A stretch of DNA of 64,000 nucleotides, from positions 1 through 64,000 of the forward strand of contig NZ_ATWJ01000002.1 in assembly GCF_000421185.1 (NCBI RefSeq). Reading direction: 5' to 3'. Source of the DNA: Ornithinimicrobium pekingense DSM 21552 (lineage in GTDB: Bacteria > Actinomycetota > Actinomycetes > Actinomycetales > Dermatophilaceae). Below the pieces are notes generated by a model that had not been told where the DNA came from, searched no databases, and worked only from the letters and a program-made list of their open reading frames with translations. A program made the translations under genes and the position numbers. Shown piece after piece: positions 28,231 through 36,610 of this stretch (positions within the stretch are counted from its first letter, which is position 1; each line of letters starts with the position of its first letter).

Positions 28231-29703
28231 TCAGCGCGCGGACGCCTTGCGGATGATGCCGGTGAGCTCGGTGATCTGGTCGTAGAGCGCGCGTCGCTCG
28301 CCGATGAGCTGGCGGATCTTGCGCTCGGCGTGCATCACCGTGGTGTGGTCACGACCTCCGAACTCCTGGCCGATCTTGGGCAGGGAGAGGTCGGTCAGCT
28401 CGCGGCACAGGTACATCGCGATCTGGCGGGCGTTGACGAGCGTGCGCGAGCGGGAGGTGCCGCACAGGTCGTCGTTGCTGATCTGGAAGTAGTCGGCGAC
28501 CTCGGCCATGATCGTCGGCACGGTGATCGCCGCCGACTCGCTGTTGGGGATGATGTCCTTGAGCACGTGCGAGGCCAGGGCGGCGTCCGGCGGCGTGCTG
28601 GACAGCGACGCGAACGCGGTGACGCGGATCAGCGCCCCCTCCAGCTCGCGGATGTTGGTGCTGATCTTGCTGCCGATGAGCTCGAGCACCTCGTCGGGCA
28701 GCTGCATACCCTCCTGCGCCGCCTTCTTCTTCAGGATGGCGATGCGCGTCTCGAGGTCGGGGGGCTGGACGTCGGTGAGCAGCCCCCACTCGAAGCGGCT
28801 GCGCATGCGCTCGGCGAAGCCCGACAGCCGCTTGGGCGGCTGGTCGGAGGTGATGACGACCTGCTTCTCGCTGTTGTGCAGGGTGTTGAAGGTGTGGAAG
28901 AACTCCTCGACCGTCTGCTCCTTGCCCTGCAGGAACTGGATGTCGTCGACGAGCAGGAAGTCCACGTTGCGGTAGCGGCGCTGGAAGGCGCCCGCCTTGT
29001 CGTCGCGGATGCTGTTGATGAAGTCGTTGGTGAACTCCTCGGAGTTCACGTAGCGCACCCGGACGCCGGGGTAGAGGCTGCGGGCGTAGTGCCCGATCGC
29101 GTGCAGCAGGTGCGTCTTGCCCAGCCCCGACTCGCCGTAGATGAACAGCGGGTTGTAGGCGCGGGCCGGTGACTCGGCGACCGCCAGCGAGGCGGCGTGG
29201 GCGAAGCGGTTGGAGGAGCCGGAGACGAAGGTGTCGAAGGTGTACTTCGGGTTGAGCCGGGCGTCCTCGGCGCTCGCCGTCTGCACCGCACCCGAGGGCG
29301 TCCGGTGCCCGTCGGACCGCGGCTCACCGGGTCCGGCACCGTTGGACCGGTATGGGGTGCGGTCCGGGTCGGAGGGCACCTGCTCGGTCACGGCCGGCCC
29401 CGGGGCGGGGTCACCCTCGTCCTCCACCTGGCGGCGCAGGTCCTCGTCGACGGTGATCGCCAGGCGGACGTCGTGGCCCAGCTCGCCGGCGAGGGCGTCG
29501 ACGATGGGCTGACGCAAGGTCGTCTCGAGCGTCTCCTTGGTGTGCTGGTAGGGCACGGCGAGCAGAGCGGTGGTGTCGAGGAGACCGACGAGCTGCGTCA
29601 GGCGGAGGAAGGCACGGTCACGAGCCGTGACGCCCTGCGACTCCAGCTGGGAGACAACCCGTTGCCACACCTCGGCAGACTCGGCCGGGGACTGCGAGGT
29701 CAC
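28231..29703 (-). CDS. dnaA: Chromosomal replication initiator DnaA
   Basis: This 490-residue AAA+ initiator binds DnaA boxes and opens oriC. Domain I (1-90) is followed by a variable, Pro- and Gly-rich domain II (95-150). Domain III starts NPKYTFDTFVSGSSNRFAHAA, with Walker A FIYGESGLGKTHLLHAIG, Walker B VDFLLVDDIQFLQGKEQ and the sensor region VVITSDQPPKRL. Domain IV carries the signature FGGRDHTTVMHAERKIRQL. The start is GTG 29703. Three DnaA boxes lie 39-71 bp upstream, so the gene is probably autoregulated. Confidence 0.98.
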   Translation of the reverse strand: MTSQSPAESAEVWQRVVSQLESQGVTARDRAFLRLTQLVGLLDTTALLAVPYQHTKETLETTLRQPIVDALAGELGHDVRLAITVDEDLRRQVEDEGDPAPGPAVTEQVPSDPDRTPYRSNGAGPGEPRSDGHRTPSGAVQTASAEDARLNPKYTFDTFVSGSSNRFAHAASLAVAESPARAYNPLFIYGESGLGKTHLLHAIGHYARSLYPGVRVRYVNSEEFTNDFINSIRDDKAGAFQRRYRNVDFLLVDDIQFLQGKEQTVEEFFHTFNTLHNSEKQVVITSDQPPKRLSGFAERMRSRFEWGLLTDVQPPDLETRIAILKKKAAQEGMQLPDEVLELIGSKISTNIRELEGALIRVTAFASLSSTPPDAALASHVLKDIIPNSESAAITVPTIMAEVADYFQISNDDLCGTSRSRTLVNARQIAMYLCRELTDLSLPKIGQEFGGRDHTTVMHAERKIRQLIGERRALYDQITELTGIIRKASAR

Positions 29704-29741
29704 GAACTGCTCATCCCCCTCGTCTGGGCCGGCACGTACAG

Positions 29742-29774
29742 TTGTCCACAGAGTTGTCCACAGACTGTGGACGA
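29742..29774. promoter_or_regulatory. DnaA-box cluster upstream of dnaA
   Basis: Two perfect TTGTCCACA boxes (29742-29750 and 29754-29762) are spaced 12 bp apart. A third, near-consensus inverted box (TGTGGACGA, 29766-29774) follows. Their position in the dnaA leader or promoter suggests autorepression, and they may also belong to a bipartite origin. Confidence 0.8.
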
Positions 29775-29951
29775 ACCGGTGGAAAAGGGTCGAAGCGGCG
29801 ACGCTAACAGCACCCGTGAGCCTCCGGCAAGTACCTCTCTGGGATCCGGGACGTCATTCTTGCACCACCTCGGCGTGTCTGCCTCGACGGGGGTGCGGGT
29901 TGGGCGATGCTGGAGCGTTGGCCGCACGGTCGACGCTCCGGGATCCCGGGT

Positions 29952-29980
29952 TTGACCGTGGGGCGGGGCTCCCGTACCTT
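29952..29980 (+). promoter_or_regulatory. Predicted housekeeping promoter for rpmH-rnpA
   Basis: TTGACC (29952-29957) and TACCTT (29975-29980) are separated by exactly 17 bases. This is the best -35/-10 pair in the region. Transcription would start near 29987, giving a 5' leader of about 200 bases before rpmH. Confidence 0.7.
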
Positions 29981-30189
29981 GGGACGAGGCCTTTTCGGCC
30001 GCTTTCGCCTGCCCACGGGTGCACCGGACCGGGGGACCGAGCCCCGTGCCGGCCCGCCGCCATCCGATCCGCGCGTGTGGGCTTTCGTTGGCGGCCGAAG
30101 TCGCACCGGTCACGTCGCTGCGCCGCAGCGTGCTGACCGTCCTGATCCACGGACCGTCCCCGTCGGTCCCCGTCACCGGAGTACCAGCA

Positions 30190-30327
30190 ATGAGCAAGCG
30201 TACGTTCCAGCCGAACAACCGTCGCCGCGCCAAGAAGCACGGCTTCCGCCTGCGGATGCGCACCCGCGCGGGCCGCGCCATCCTGGCCGCCCGCCGTCGC
30301 AAGGGCCGCTCCTCCGTCTCCGCCTGA
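30190..30327 (+). CDS. rpmH: 50S ribosomal protein L34
   Basis: This is a 45-residue, strongly basic protein ([40 protein letters not shown]), a standard L34. GGAG lies upstream of the ATG. It is first in the conserved rpmH-rnpA-yidD-yidC-khpB-rsmG-parA-parB run, transcribed away from dnaA. Confidence 0.98.
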   Translation: MSKRTFQPNNRRRAKKHGFRLRMRTRAGRAILAARRRKGRSSVSA

Positions 30328-30352
30328 CCCGCGGCCGCCTCCGGCAGCCGCC

Positions 30353-30739
30353 ATGCTCCCCCGTCGCCACCGCCTGACGCGCCCGGACGACTACCGCGCC
30401 GTGCTGCGTGGAGGTCGGCAGCGCCGGCGACGGGCGGGCACCGACCTGCTGGTCGTGCACGCGGCCCTGCCTGACGGCCCCGCAGCACCCGAGCCCACGC
30501 GCCGTCCCCCGCGCGTGGGTTTCGTGGTGTCCAGGGCGGTGGGCGGCTCGGTCGTCCGGCACCGGGTCGTGCGGCGCCTGCGGGCGCTCGTGAGCGACCG
30601 TCTCGGGTCCCTCCCCGAGGGGACCGACGTGGTGGTCCGGGCCCAGCCCGCCGCGGCGGGCGCCAGCTCGGCCGCCCTGGGGCAGGCGCTGGACCACGCT
30701 CTCGCCCGGGTGCTCGGGCGCTCCGGGAGTGACCGGTGA
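30353..30739 (+). CDS. rnpA: Ribonuclease P protein component
   Basis: This 128-residue basic protein subunit of RNase P processes tRNA 5' ends with the rnpB RNA. It begins [26 protein letters not shown]. The RNR-like motif region reads [27 protein letters not shown]; the usual AVxRNxxKR is altered to VVRHRVVRR. Its stop overlaps the yidD start as GTGA. Confidence 0.95.
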   Translation: MLPRRHRLTRPDDYRAVLRGGRQRRRRAGTDLLVVHAALPDGPAAPEPTRRPPRVGFVVSRAVGGSVVRHRVVRRLRALVSDRLGSLPEGTDVVVRAQPAAAGASSAALGQALDHALARVLGRSGSDR

Positions 30740-31122
30740 CCCGCACCGCCGGCCACCGGCACGACGACCTGCGCGACGTGCACCGTGGCGGCGTCCCGGA
30801 GGGCGAGCGGCGCAGCCCGAGCGCGGTGCCGCTCGTGTGGCTGGTCCAGCTCTACCAGCGCACCCTCTCCCCGCTGCTGGGGCCCGTGTGCCGCTACTAC
30901 CCGTCCTGCTCGGCATACTCGGTGACGGCGCTCGAGCGCTTCGGTCCGCTGCGCGGCAGCTGGCTCACCGTGCGCCGCCTGCTGCGCTGCAACCCCTTCT
31001 CCCGCGGGGGCGTCGACCACGTGCCGCCGCCTGCGGACCGGGTTGCCGGCGCACGCCATACCCACGACCACGTCGGAGAGAGCCTGCCGCAGGGCAGCGC
31101 GACGACCGACAACACCCGGTGA
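30736..31122 (+). CDS. yidD: Membrane protein insertion efficiency factor YidD
   Basis: This is a 128-residue protein with the YidD core [62 protein letters not shown] (about 35-97), including the conserved cysteines. Both ends are extended and hydrophilic. YidD aids YidC-dependent insertion at the inner face of the membrane. GTG 30736 overlaps rnpA; a later start near the core cannot be excluded. Confidence 0.93.
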   Translation: MTRTAGHRHDDLRDVHRGGVPEGERRSPSAVPLVWLVQLYQRTLSPLLGPVCRYYPSCSAYSVTALERFGPLRGSWLTVRRLLRCNPFSRGGVDHVPPPADRVAGARHTHDHVGESLPQGSATTDNTR

Positions 31123-31152
31123 GCCCCGCTCGCCGCCGACCCTGAGGACTCC

Positions 31153-32133
31153 ATGGGTTTCTTCGACACGATCCTCTTCCCCTTCATCTGGTTCGACTCG
31201 GCGATCCTCGTCGGCTTCGAGTGGCTGCTGACCCGGCTGGGCATGCCGGACACGAGCGGGTGGACCTGGGTCCTGGCGATCATCGGCCTGGTCATCACGC
31301 TGCGCGCCCTGCTGACGCCGTTGATGATCAAGCAGATCAAGAGCCAGCGCCGACTGCAGATGGTCCAGCCCGAGCTGGCCAAGATCCAGGCCAAGTACAA
31401 GGGCAAGAAGGACCAGGCCTCCCAGAAGGCGTTCCAGGAGGAGACCTTCGGGCTCTACCGCGAGGCCGGGGCCAACCCGTTCAGCGCGTGCCTGCCGATC
31501 CTCATCCAGATGCCGTTCTTCTTCGCCCTCTTCCGGTTGCTCAACAGCGCCGAGGCCGTCTCGGAGGGGCGGGCCGAGCCGCTGGGACTGTTCTCCTTCG
31601 AGCTGGCCACCAAGATGGCCGAGTCCGACATCCTCGGCGCCGGGCTGACCTCCACCTTCCTGCACGACTCGGACCTGTCGGCCAAGATCCTCTCGGCCGT
31701 GCTCATCGTGGTCATGTCCTTCACGCAGTTCATCACCAGCCACCAGCTGATGCGTCAGAACATGTCGCCGGAGGCGCTCAACAGCCCGATGGCCAAGCAG
31801 CAGCAGATGCTGATCTACATCCTGCCGGTCGTGTTCGCCGTGACCGGCGTGAACTTCCCGGTGGCGCTGCTCATCTACTGGACCGTCAGCAACTTCTGGA
31901 CGATGGGCCAGCAGTTCTTCGTGATCCGCAACATGCCGGCCCCCGGGTCCCCGGCGGAGCAGAAGTACCGCGAGCGGATGGCGCGCAAGGGGCGGGACGC
32001 CTCCGGCATCCAGCTGAAGAACCCGAACCTGCTGAAGGAGCGCCAGGGCGCCGCGGAGCAGGCGGCCGCCGTGGAGCGGGCCGGGGGCCAGCGGGTCCAG
32101 CCCAAGAGCAAGAAGCGCGCCAAGAAGCGCTGA
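31153..32133 (+). CDS. yidC: Membrane protein insertase YidC/Oxa1
   Basis: This 326-residue insertase has the five-helix core: about 10-33, 36-60 (WVLAIIGLVITLRALLTPLMI), 110-132 (NPFSACLPILIQMPFFFALF), 175-195 and 215-245 (IYILPVVFAVTGVNFPVALLIYWTVSN). The conserved Arg lies in TLRALLTP. The basic C-terminal tail (KSKKRAKKR) is typical and binds ribosomes. It is in the rnpA-yidD-yidC-khpB run. Confidence 0.97.
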   Translation: MGFFDTILFPFIWFDSAILVGFEWLLTRLGMPDTSGWTWVLAIIGLVITLRALLTPLMIKQIKSQRRLQMVQPELAKIQAKYKGKKDQASQKAFQEETFGLYREAGANPFSACLPILIQMPFFFALFRLLNSAEAVSEGRAEPLGLFSFELATKMAESDILGAGLTSTFLHDSDLSAKILSAVLIVVMSFTQFITSHQLMRQNMSPEALNSPMAKQQQMLIYILPVVFAVTGVNFPVALLIYWTVSNFWTMGQQFFVIRNMPAPGSPAEQKYRERMARKGRDASGIQLKNPNLLKERQGAAEQAAAVERAGGQRVQPKSKKRAKKR

Positions 32134-32208
32134 CCAGACCTCGCCCGGCATCGCCTGGGCATCCTGCCGTCAGTGCCGGCACAGCCGGCCACCCTCGAGG
32201 AGACAGAC

Positions 32209-32889
32209 ATGAGCACGACCCCAGACAGCACCACCCGCACCGACGTCGACGACCAGGGCCTGCCCGCGCAGGAGGCTGTCGACGCGCCGACAACCGACGA
32301 GGGGGCGGGCGAGACCAACGAGGGTCTCCAGGCCGACGGTGTCGACGCGAGCCAGCCGGTCCAGGACGACGCACCGGCGCGCGAGGAGGACGCACCGGCC
32401 TCCGACGGTCGCAACCGCACCGAGGACCTGGTGCGGGAGGGGGAGATCGCGGCCGACTTCCTGGAGGCGCTCCTCGACATCGCCGACCTCGCGGGAGACC
32501 TCGAGGTGGACATCGAGGGCAACCGGGCGGCCGTGGCCATCGTCGACTCCGAGGACGGCACCGCTCCCCGGCGGCTCGTGGGTCCCGGGGGCTCGGTCCT
32601 CGACGCCCTCCAGGAGCTGACGCGGCTGGCTGTCCAGGCCGAGACGGGTGAGCGCAGCCGGCTGATGCTGGACGTCGCGGGTTACCGCTCGGACCGGCGC
32701 ACCGCCCTCGTCAAGGCGGCGAGGAGCGCGATCGCCGAGGTCAAGGAGTCGGGCACTGCGCGGGAGCTGGAGCCGATGACGGCCTTCGAGCGCAAGGTGG
32801 TCCACGACGAGGTCCTCGCGGCCGGGCTGCACTCGGAGTCCGAGGGCGCGGAGCCCGCGCGCTACGTCGTCATCCAGCCCTCCGCCTGA
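32209..32889 (+). CDS. KhpB/Jag RNA-binding protein (KH and R3H domains)
   Basis: This is a 226-residue protein starting at ATG 32209 after GAGGAGA. The first 70 residues are disordered and acidic. A KH domain follows (RRLVGPGGSVLDALQELTRLAVQ, 120-145) and then an R3H domain (RELEPMTAFERKVVHDEVLAA, 182-205) ending in RYVVIQPSA. The family (Jag, SpoIIIJ-associated, KhpB) binds RNA, and in Gram-positives affects cell elongation and division. The position after yidC is conserved. Confidence 0.93.
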   Translation: MSTTPDSTTRTDVDDQGLPAQEAVDAPTTDEGAGETNEGLQADGVDASQPVQDDAPAREEDAPASDGRNRTEDLVREGEIAADFLEALLDIADLAGDLEVDIEGNRAAVAIVDSEDGTAPRRLVGPGGSVLDALQELTRLAVQAETGERSRLMLDVAGYRSDRRTALVKAARSAIAEVKESGTARELEPMTAFERKVVHDEVLAAGLHSESEGAEPARYVVIQPSA

Positions 32890-32931
32890 GGGCCGGACCG
32901 GGATGACCCCCACCACGGCCCGCACGACGGC

Positions 32932-33696
32932 GTGACCGACGTCCCGCCTCCCGCCTCTGCGGCACCGCCGCCGCCTGCCGAGGCGGTGGACGTCTTCGGG
33001 GCGCAGCTCCCCCTCGCCCAGCGGTATGCCGACCTGCTGGCGACGACGGGGATCGCGCACGGCCTCGTGGGGCCGCGGGAGGCGCCGCGGCTGTGGGAGC
33101 GCCACCTGGTCAACTGCGCGGTCATGGAGTCGTTGCTGCCGGCCGGTGAGACCGTGATCGACATCGGCTCCGGCGCCGGGCTTCCCGGCCTCGTGCTGGC
33201 CGTGGCGCGACCTGACCTGTCCGTGCACCTCGTGGAGCCGCTGCTGCGCCGCACGAATTGGTTGCACGGCACGATCGAGCAGCTCGGCCTCGACAACGTG
33301 GTCGTGCACCGGGGTCGGGCTGAGGAGGTGGACCTGAGCGCGCCGGTGGTCACGGCGCGCGCCGTGGCGTCTCTGGACAAGCTCATCCGCTGGTCCTTCC
33401 CCCTCCTGACACCGGGTGGGCGCCTGCTCGCGCTCAAGGGCGGATCCGCGCAGGAGGAGCTGGACGGCGTCGCCCCGCTGCTGCGCCGGGCAGGGGTCGA
33501 GGTGTCGACGGTGCACCTGGTGGGCGAGGGCCGCGTCAGCGAGCCGGTGCGGGTCGTCGAGATCGTGCGCCCGGCGCAGGTGGCCGATCCCGCCCGGCCC
33601 GACGGGCGAGGGTCGGGTGGTGGCCGCCGGGCGCGCGGGAGCGGGCACCGACGAGGTGGTCGACGACGGGCAGGCTCCTCCCGGGACGACGCCTGA
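32932..33696 (+). CDS. rsmG: 16S rRNA (guanine-N7) methyltransferase RsmG
   Basis: This 254-residue SAM-dependent enzyme (GidB) methylates G527 of 16S rRNA; its loss gives low-level streptomycin resistance in other bacteria. The SAM-binding motif is TVIDIGSGAGLPGLVLAVARPDLSVHLVEP (about 80-110), preceded by LWERHLVNCAV. The C-terminal 40 residues are Gly- and Arg-rich and unlike the family core. The start is GTG 32932. Confidence 0.95.
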   Translation: MTDVPPPASAAPPPPAEAVDVFGAQLPLAQRYADLLATTGIAHGLVGPREAPRLWERHLVNCAVMESLLPAGETVIDIGSGAGLPGLVLAVARPDLSVHLVEPLLRRTNWLHGTIEQLGLDNVVVHRGRAEEVDLSAPVVTARAVASLDKLIRWSFPLLTPGGRLLALKGGSAQEELDGVAPLLRRAGVEVSTVHLVGEGRVSEPVRVVEIVRPAQVADPARPDGRGSGGGRRARGSGHRRGGRRRAGSSRDDA

Positions 33697-33753
33697 GACA
33701 CGGGCCGGGCCGCGTTGGGATAGCGGGAGGCCATCAGGGATGATGGGGACCTC

Positions 33754-35001
33754 ATGACTACGACGCACCGAGGGTCCCTGGGGTGGCCAGGACCACGCTC
33801 CGCCTCTCCTGGCTCGTTGACCACGACGAGCCCACGTTCCGCACTCGGATGGCCCGAGCATCCGGCCGCCGAGGGCGGGGTCGGCTGGTCCGACGTGAGC
33901 GAGAGCGGGTCGGTTTCCCGTGAAACGTCGACACCGTCCTCGGTGCCGGGAGCATCGGGGGAGGATCCTGCGGTGGAGGAAGGCGATGACCCGGAGTGGG
34001 CCAGCGTCGGGCGCGGCGTTTCCCGTGAAACACGAGGCACGCTCGATGTGTCCTCCCCGGGGGTGAGGAGCCTGAACGGCGACGGGGGTCCACGCCGGAC
34101 GACCGTTGTTTCCCGTGAAACGTCCGTCGCCGAGACAGGGGCGGAGACGCAGGCCGTGGTCTCCCCGGTCCCGGAACAGGAGCCGGAGACCACGCACGGG
34201 TGGTCCGGGACGCGCATCATGACGGTGGCCAACCAGAAGGGCGGCGTCGGCAAGACCACCTCGACGGTCAACATCGCGGCTGCGATGGCCCGGGCCGGGC
34301 TGCGCGTGCTCGTGATCGACATGGACCCGCAGGGCAACGCGAGCACGGCCCTGAGCATCCCGCACCTGAGCGGGACCCTCGGCATCTACGACGTCCTGCT
34401 CGACGGTGTGCCGCTGGAGGACGTCGTCGTGGAGAGCCCGCACGTCCCTGGCCTGCTGGGTGCGCCCGCCACGATCGACCTGGCGGGTGCGGAGATCGAG
34501 CTGGTGCCCCTGGTGGCGCGGGAGAACCGGCTGCGACGGGCGCTCGACGCCTATCTCGACAGCCGGCCGGCGGGGCAGGCCGTCGACCTGGTGCTCATCG
34601 ACTGCCCGCCGAGCCTGGGACTCCTCACCGTCAACGCCTTCTGCGCCGCGCGCGAGGTCCTGATCCCCATCCAGTGCGAGTACTACGCCCTGGAGGGACT
34701 GAGCCAGCTGCTCAAGAACGTCGAGCTGATCCAGCAGCACCTCAACAGCGAGCTGAGGATCACGACGGTCCTGCTGACGATGTTCGACGCCCGCACCCGG
34801 CTGTCGGCCGACGTGGCCGGGCAGGTCCGGGACTACTTCGGGCCCCGGGTGCTCCGCGCGGCGATCCCCCGGTCGGTGCGGATCAGCGAGGCCCCGAGCC
34901 ATGGGGAGACCGTCATCACCTACGACCCGACGAGCACGGGCGCCCTGTCCTATGTCGAGGCTGCCGCGGAGATGCGGCAGCACCAGGAGGTAGCAGTATG
35001 A
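33754..35001 (+). CDS. parA: Chromosome partitioning ATPase ParA with long N-terminal extension
   Basis: This is a 415-residue Walker-type ATPase that moves ParB-parS complexes. The conserved protein starts only near residue 156, at [21 protein letters not shown] (deviant Walker A). It has [29 protein letters not shown] and [18 protein letters not shown] (here [14 protein letters not shown]). The first 155 residues are low-complexity and disordered. Their DNA holds three parS sites, each translated as VSRET. The frame stays open throughout, so ATG 33754 is the natural start. It overlaps parB by ATGA. Confidence 0.95.
   Translation: MTTTHRGSLGWPGPRSASPGSLTTTSPRSALGWPEHPAAEGGVGWSDVSESGSVSRETSTPSSVPGASGEDPAVEEGDDPEWASVGRGVSRETRGTLDVSSPGVRSLNGDGGPRRTTVVSRETSVAETGAETQAVVSPVPEQEPETTHGWSGTRIMTVANQKGGVGKTTSTVNIAAAMARAGLRVLVIDMDPQGNASTALSIPHLSGTLGIYDVLLDGVPLEDVVVESPHVPGLLGAPATIDLAGAEIELVPLVARENRLRRALDAYLDSRPAGQAVDLVLIDCPPSLGLLTVNAFCAAREVLIPIQCEYYALEGLSQLLKNVELIQQHLNSELRITTVLLTMFDARTRLSADVAGQVRDYFGPRVLRAAIPRSVRISEAPSHGETVITYDPTSTGALSYVEAAAEMRQHQEVAV
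33913..33926 (+). promoter_or_regulatory. parS: parS site 1, inside parA
   Basis: GTTTCCCGTGAAAC has one mismatch to the parS palindrome GTTTCACGTGAAAC. It is translated as part of VSRET in the ParA N-terminal extension. Confidence 0.85.
34018..34031 (+). promoter_or_regulatory. parS: parS site 2, inside parA
   Basis: It has the same 14 bases and orientation as site 1, 105 bp downstream of it, and is again read as VSRET. Confidence 0.85.
34108..34121 (+). promoter_or_regulatory. parS: parS site 3, inside parA
   Basis: It has the same 14 bases as sites 1 and 2, 90 bp after site 2, and is read as VSRET. Confidence 0.85.
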
Positions 35002-36131
35002 GTGAACGTCGACGTGGGCTAGGGCGGGGGCTCGGCGCGCTGATCCCTACGGCGCCGAGCGGCGAGCGTCCGGCAGACGTGTTCTTCCCGCGTACGGACG
35101 GTGACGGCACCACCCGCGCCGTGGACGTGGAGGAGCGACCGGGTGACCGTTTCACGGGAAACGGTGCCGCAGACTTCTTCCCCGGTCCCGCGGTGGACCG
35201 TTTCACGGGAAACCGGGCGGACGAGGAGGACCAGACGCAGACCCAGGCACCGGGTGAGGGCCTGGGAGACGGGACGATCTCGACGGCAGACCTGCCGGAG
35301 GGACTGGCGCCGGTCCCCGGAGCCACCTTTGCCGAGGTGCCGGTCGCGGCCATCCGCCCCAACCCCAAGCAGCCGCGCCAGGTGTTCGACGAGGACGACC
35401 TCGCCGAGCTCGTGGCCAGCATCGCCGAGCTGGGAGTGCTGCAGCCGGTCGTCGTGCGTCCTGTACCTCCCGAGGAGGCCGAGCCGGGTGGGCCGCTCTA
35501 CGAGCTCGTCATGGGCGAGCGGCGGCTCCGCGCGTCCAGGGAGGCCGGCCGCGAGACGGTCCCGGCCATCGTGCGCAGCACCGGTGACGAGCACATGCTG
35601 CGGGACGCGTTGCTGGAGAACCTGCACCGGGCCCAGCTCAACCCTCTCGAGGAGGCCGCTGCCTACCAGCAGCTCCTGGAGGACTTCGGCTGCACCCACG
35701 AAGAGCTGGCCGGCCGGATCGGCCGCTCCCGTCCGCAGATCTCGAACATGATCCGGCTGCTCAAGCTCCCGCCGCTGGTCCAGCGGCGGGTGGCCTCCGG
35801 GGTCCTGACGGCTGGGCACGCGCGTGCGCTGCTGGGGCTGCAGGACGGCGCGGCGATGGAGCGCCTCGCCCAGCGCATCGTGGCCGAGGGTCTGTCGGTG
35901 CGCACGGTCGAGGAGATCGTGCTGCTGGGCGAGGACGACGCCCCGGCGCCCCGACGGGGCGGTGGACGTCCCGCTCCCACGCCGGAGCTGCAGCAGGTGG
36001 CCACCGACCTGTCCGAGCGGCTGGACACCCGCGTCCAGGTCACCATGGGTCGTCGCAAGGGCAAGATCACTGTCGAGTTCGCAGGTCAGGACGACCTGCA
36101 CCGCATCCTGGGGGCGCTCGCCGGCGAGTGA
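34998..36131 (+). CDS. parB: Chromosome partitioning protein ParB (parS-binding CTPase)
   Basis: This is a 377-residue protein from ATG 34998 after CAGGAGG. It begins [17 protein letters not shown], the peptide that contacts ParA. A disordered linker (20-105) follows, with two in-gene parS sites read as DRFTGN. The CTP-binding N-domain contains [21 protein letters not shown] and [14 protein letters not shown]. The HTH is [26 protein letters not shown], and the C-terminal dimerisation domain ends near ILGALAGE. It spreads from parS and loads condensin in other bacteria. Confidence 0.97.
   Translation: MSERRRGLGRGLGALIPTAPSGERPADVFFPRTDGDGTTRAVDVEERPGDRFTGNGAADFFPGPAVDRFTGNRADEEDQTQTQAPGEGLGDGTISTADLPEGLAPVPGATFAEVPVAAIRPNPKQPRQVFDEDDLAELVASIAELGVLQPVVVRPVPPEEAEPGGPLYELVMGERRLRASREAGRETVPAIVRSTGDEHMLRDALLENLHRAQLNPLEEAAAYQQLLEDFGCTHEELAGRIGRSRPQISNMIRLLKLPPLVQRRVASGVLTAGHARALLGLQDGAAMERLAQRIVAEGLSVRTVEEIVLLGEDDAPAPRRGGGRPAPTPELQQVATDLSERLDTRVQVTMGRRKGKITVEFAGQDDLHRILGALAGE
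35149..35162 (-). promoter_or_regulatory. parS: parS site 4, inside parB (inverted orientation)
   Basis: GTTTCACGGGAAAC is the exact reverse complement of the parA copies. It is translated as RFTGN in the ParB linker. Confidence 0.85.
35200..35213 (-). promoter_or_regulatory. parS: parS site 5, inside parB (inverted orientation)
   Basis: It is identical to site 4 and starts 51 bp after it. It is again read as RFTGN. Confidence 0.85.
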
Positions 36132-36160
36132 CACCGGCGTGGTTCTCCACAGAAACGAGA

Positions 36161-36203
36161 CCAGCCGTCCACAGGGTTGTGGATAACCCGTGTGGACGGC
36201 TGG
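36161..36203. terminator. Nested perfect hairpin between parB and trxA, carrying DnaA-box sequences
   Basis: Outer arms of 13 bp (36161-36173 and 36191-36203) are perfect. An inner GGGTT/AACCC stem (36174-36178 and 36185-36189) stacks inside. It sits in the 94-bp gap between two convergent genes, as expected for a bidirectional terminator. The loop holds TGTGGATAA (36179-36187), the exact complement of the consensus DnaA box TTATCCACA. The arms themselves contain CCGTCCACA and TGTGGACGG. Confidence 0.75.
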
Positions 36204-36225
36204 TGACCGTCTGCCGTGATGCGGC

Positions 36226-36549
36226 TCAGCCGGTGAACTGCTCCAGCTCCTGCGCGAGCTTCTTCTTCGGCAGGGCACCGACGAGGGTCTTGACGACCTC
36301 TCCGCCGGAGTAGACGTTCATCGTGGGGATGCCCGTGATGCCGTAGGCCTGGGTGGTCTGCGGGTTCTCGTCGGTGTTGAGCTTGACGACCTTGAGCTTG
36401 TCGCCCCACTCCTCGGACAGCTCCTCGAGGATCGGGCCGACCATCTTGCAGGGGCCGCACCAGGGGGCCCAGAAGTCGACCAGCACCGGGCCGTCGTGCT
36501 GCAGGACGTCCTCGGTGAACGTCGCATCGGTGGTCTGGCTGGTTGCCAT
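36226..36549 (-). CDS. trxA: Thioredoxin
   Basis: This 107-residue protein disulfide reductase has the active site FWAPWCGPCKMVGPIL (about 26-41) and cis-Pro in GITGIPTMNVYSGGE. The ATG 36549 is preceded by GGAAGGA. It follows trxB on the same strand with a 61-bp gap, so the two form a reductase-substrate operon. The sigM-trxB-trx linkage is also found in mycobacteria, where the sigma factor and thioredoxin system are linked to redox stress. Confidence 0.97.
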   Translation of the reverse strand: MATSQTTDATFTEDVLQHDGPVLVDFWAPWCGPCKMVGPILEELSEEWGDKLKVVKLNTDENPQTTQAYGITGIPTMNVYSGGEVVKTLVGALPKKKLAQELEQFTG

Positions 36550-36610
36550 GGGGTGTTCCTTCCGCGTGGGGACGTAATTCTTCGGGGGATCGTGGGGGCG
36601 TGCCGGTCGG

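Larger units (their letters stand above)
29704..30189. other. Divergent regulatory region between dnaA and rpmH
   Basis: This 486-bp non-coding region holds the dnaA promoter side with its DnaA boxes and a good housekeeping promoter for rpmH. After the rpmH promoter, roughly 200 bases of leader precede the gene. Confidence 0.7.

Noticed and set aside
32170..34983. 937-codon open frame opposite khpB, rsmG and parA
   Set aside because: It spans three well-supported genes and the gaps between them on the other strand, with no recognisable domain.
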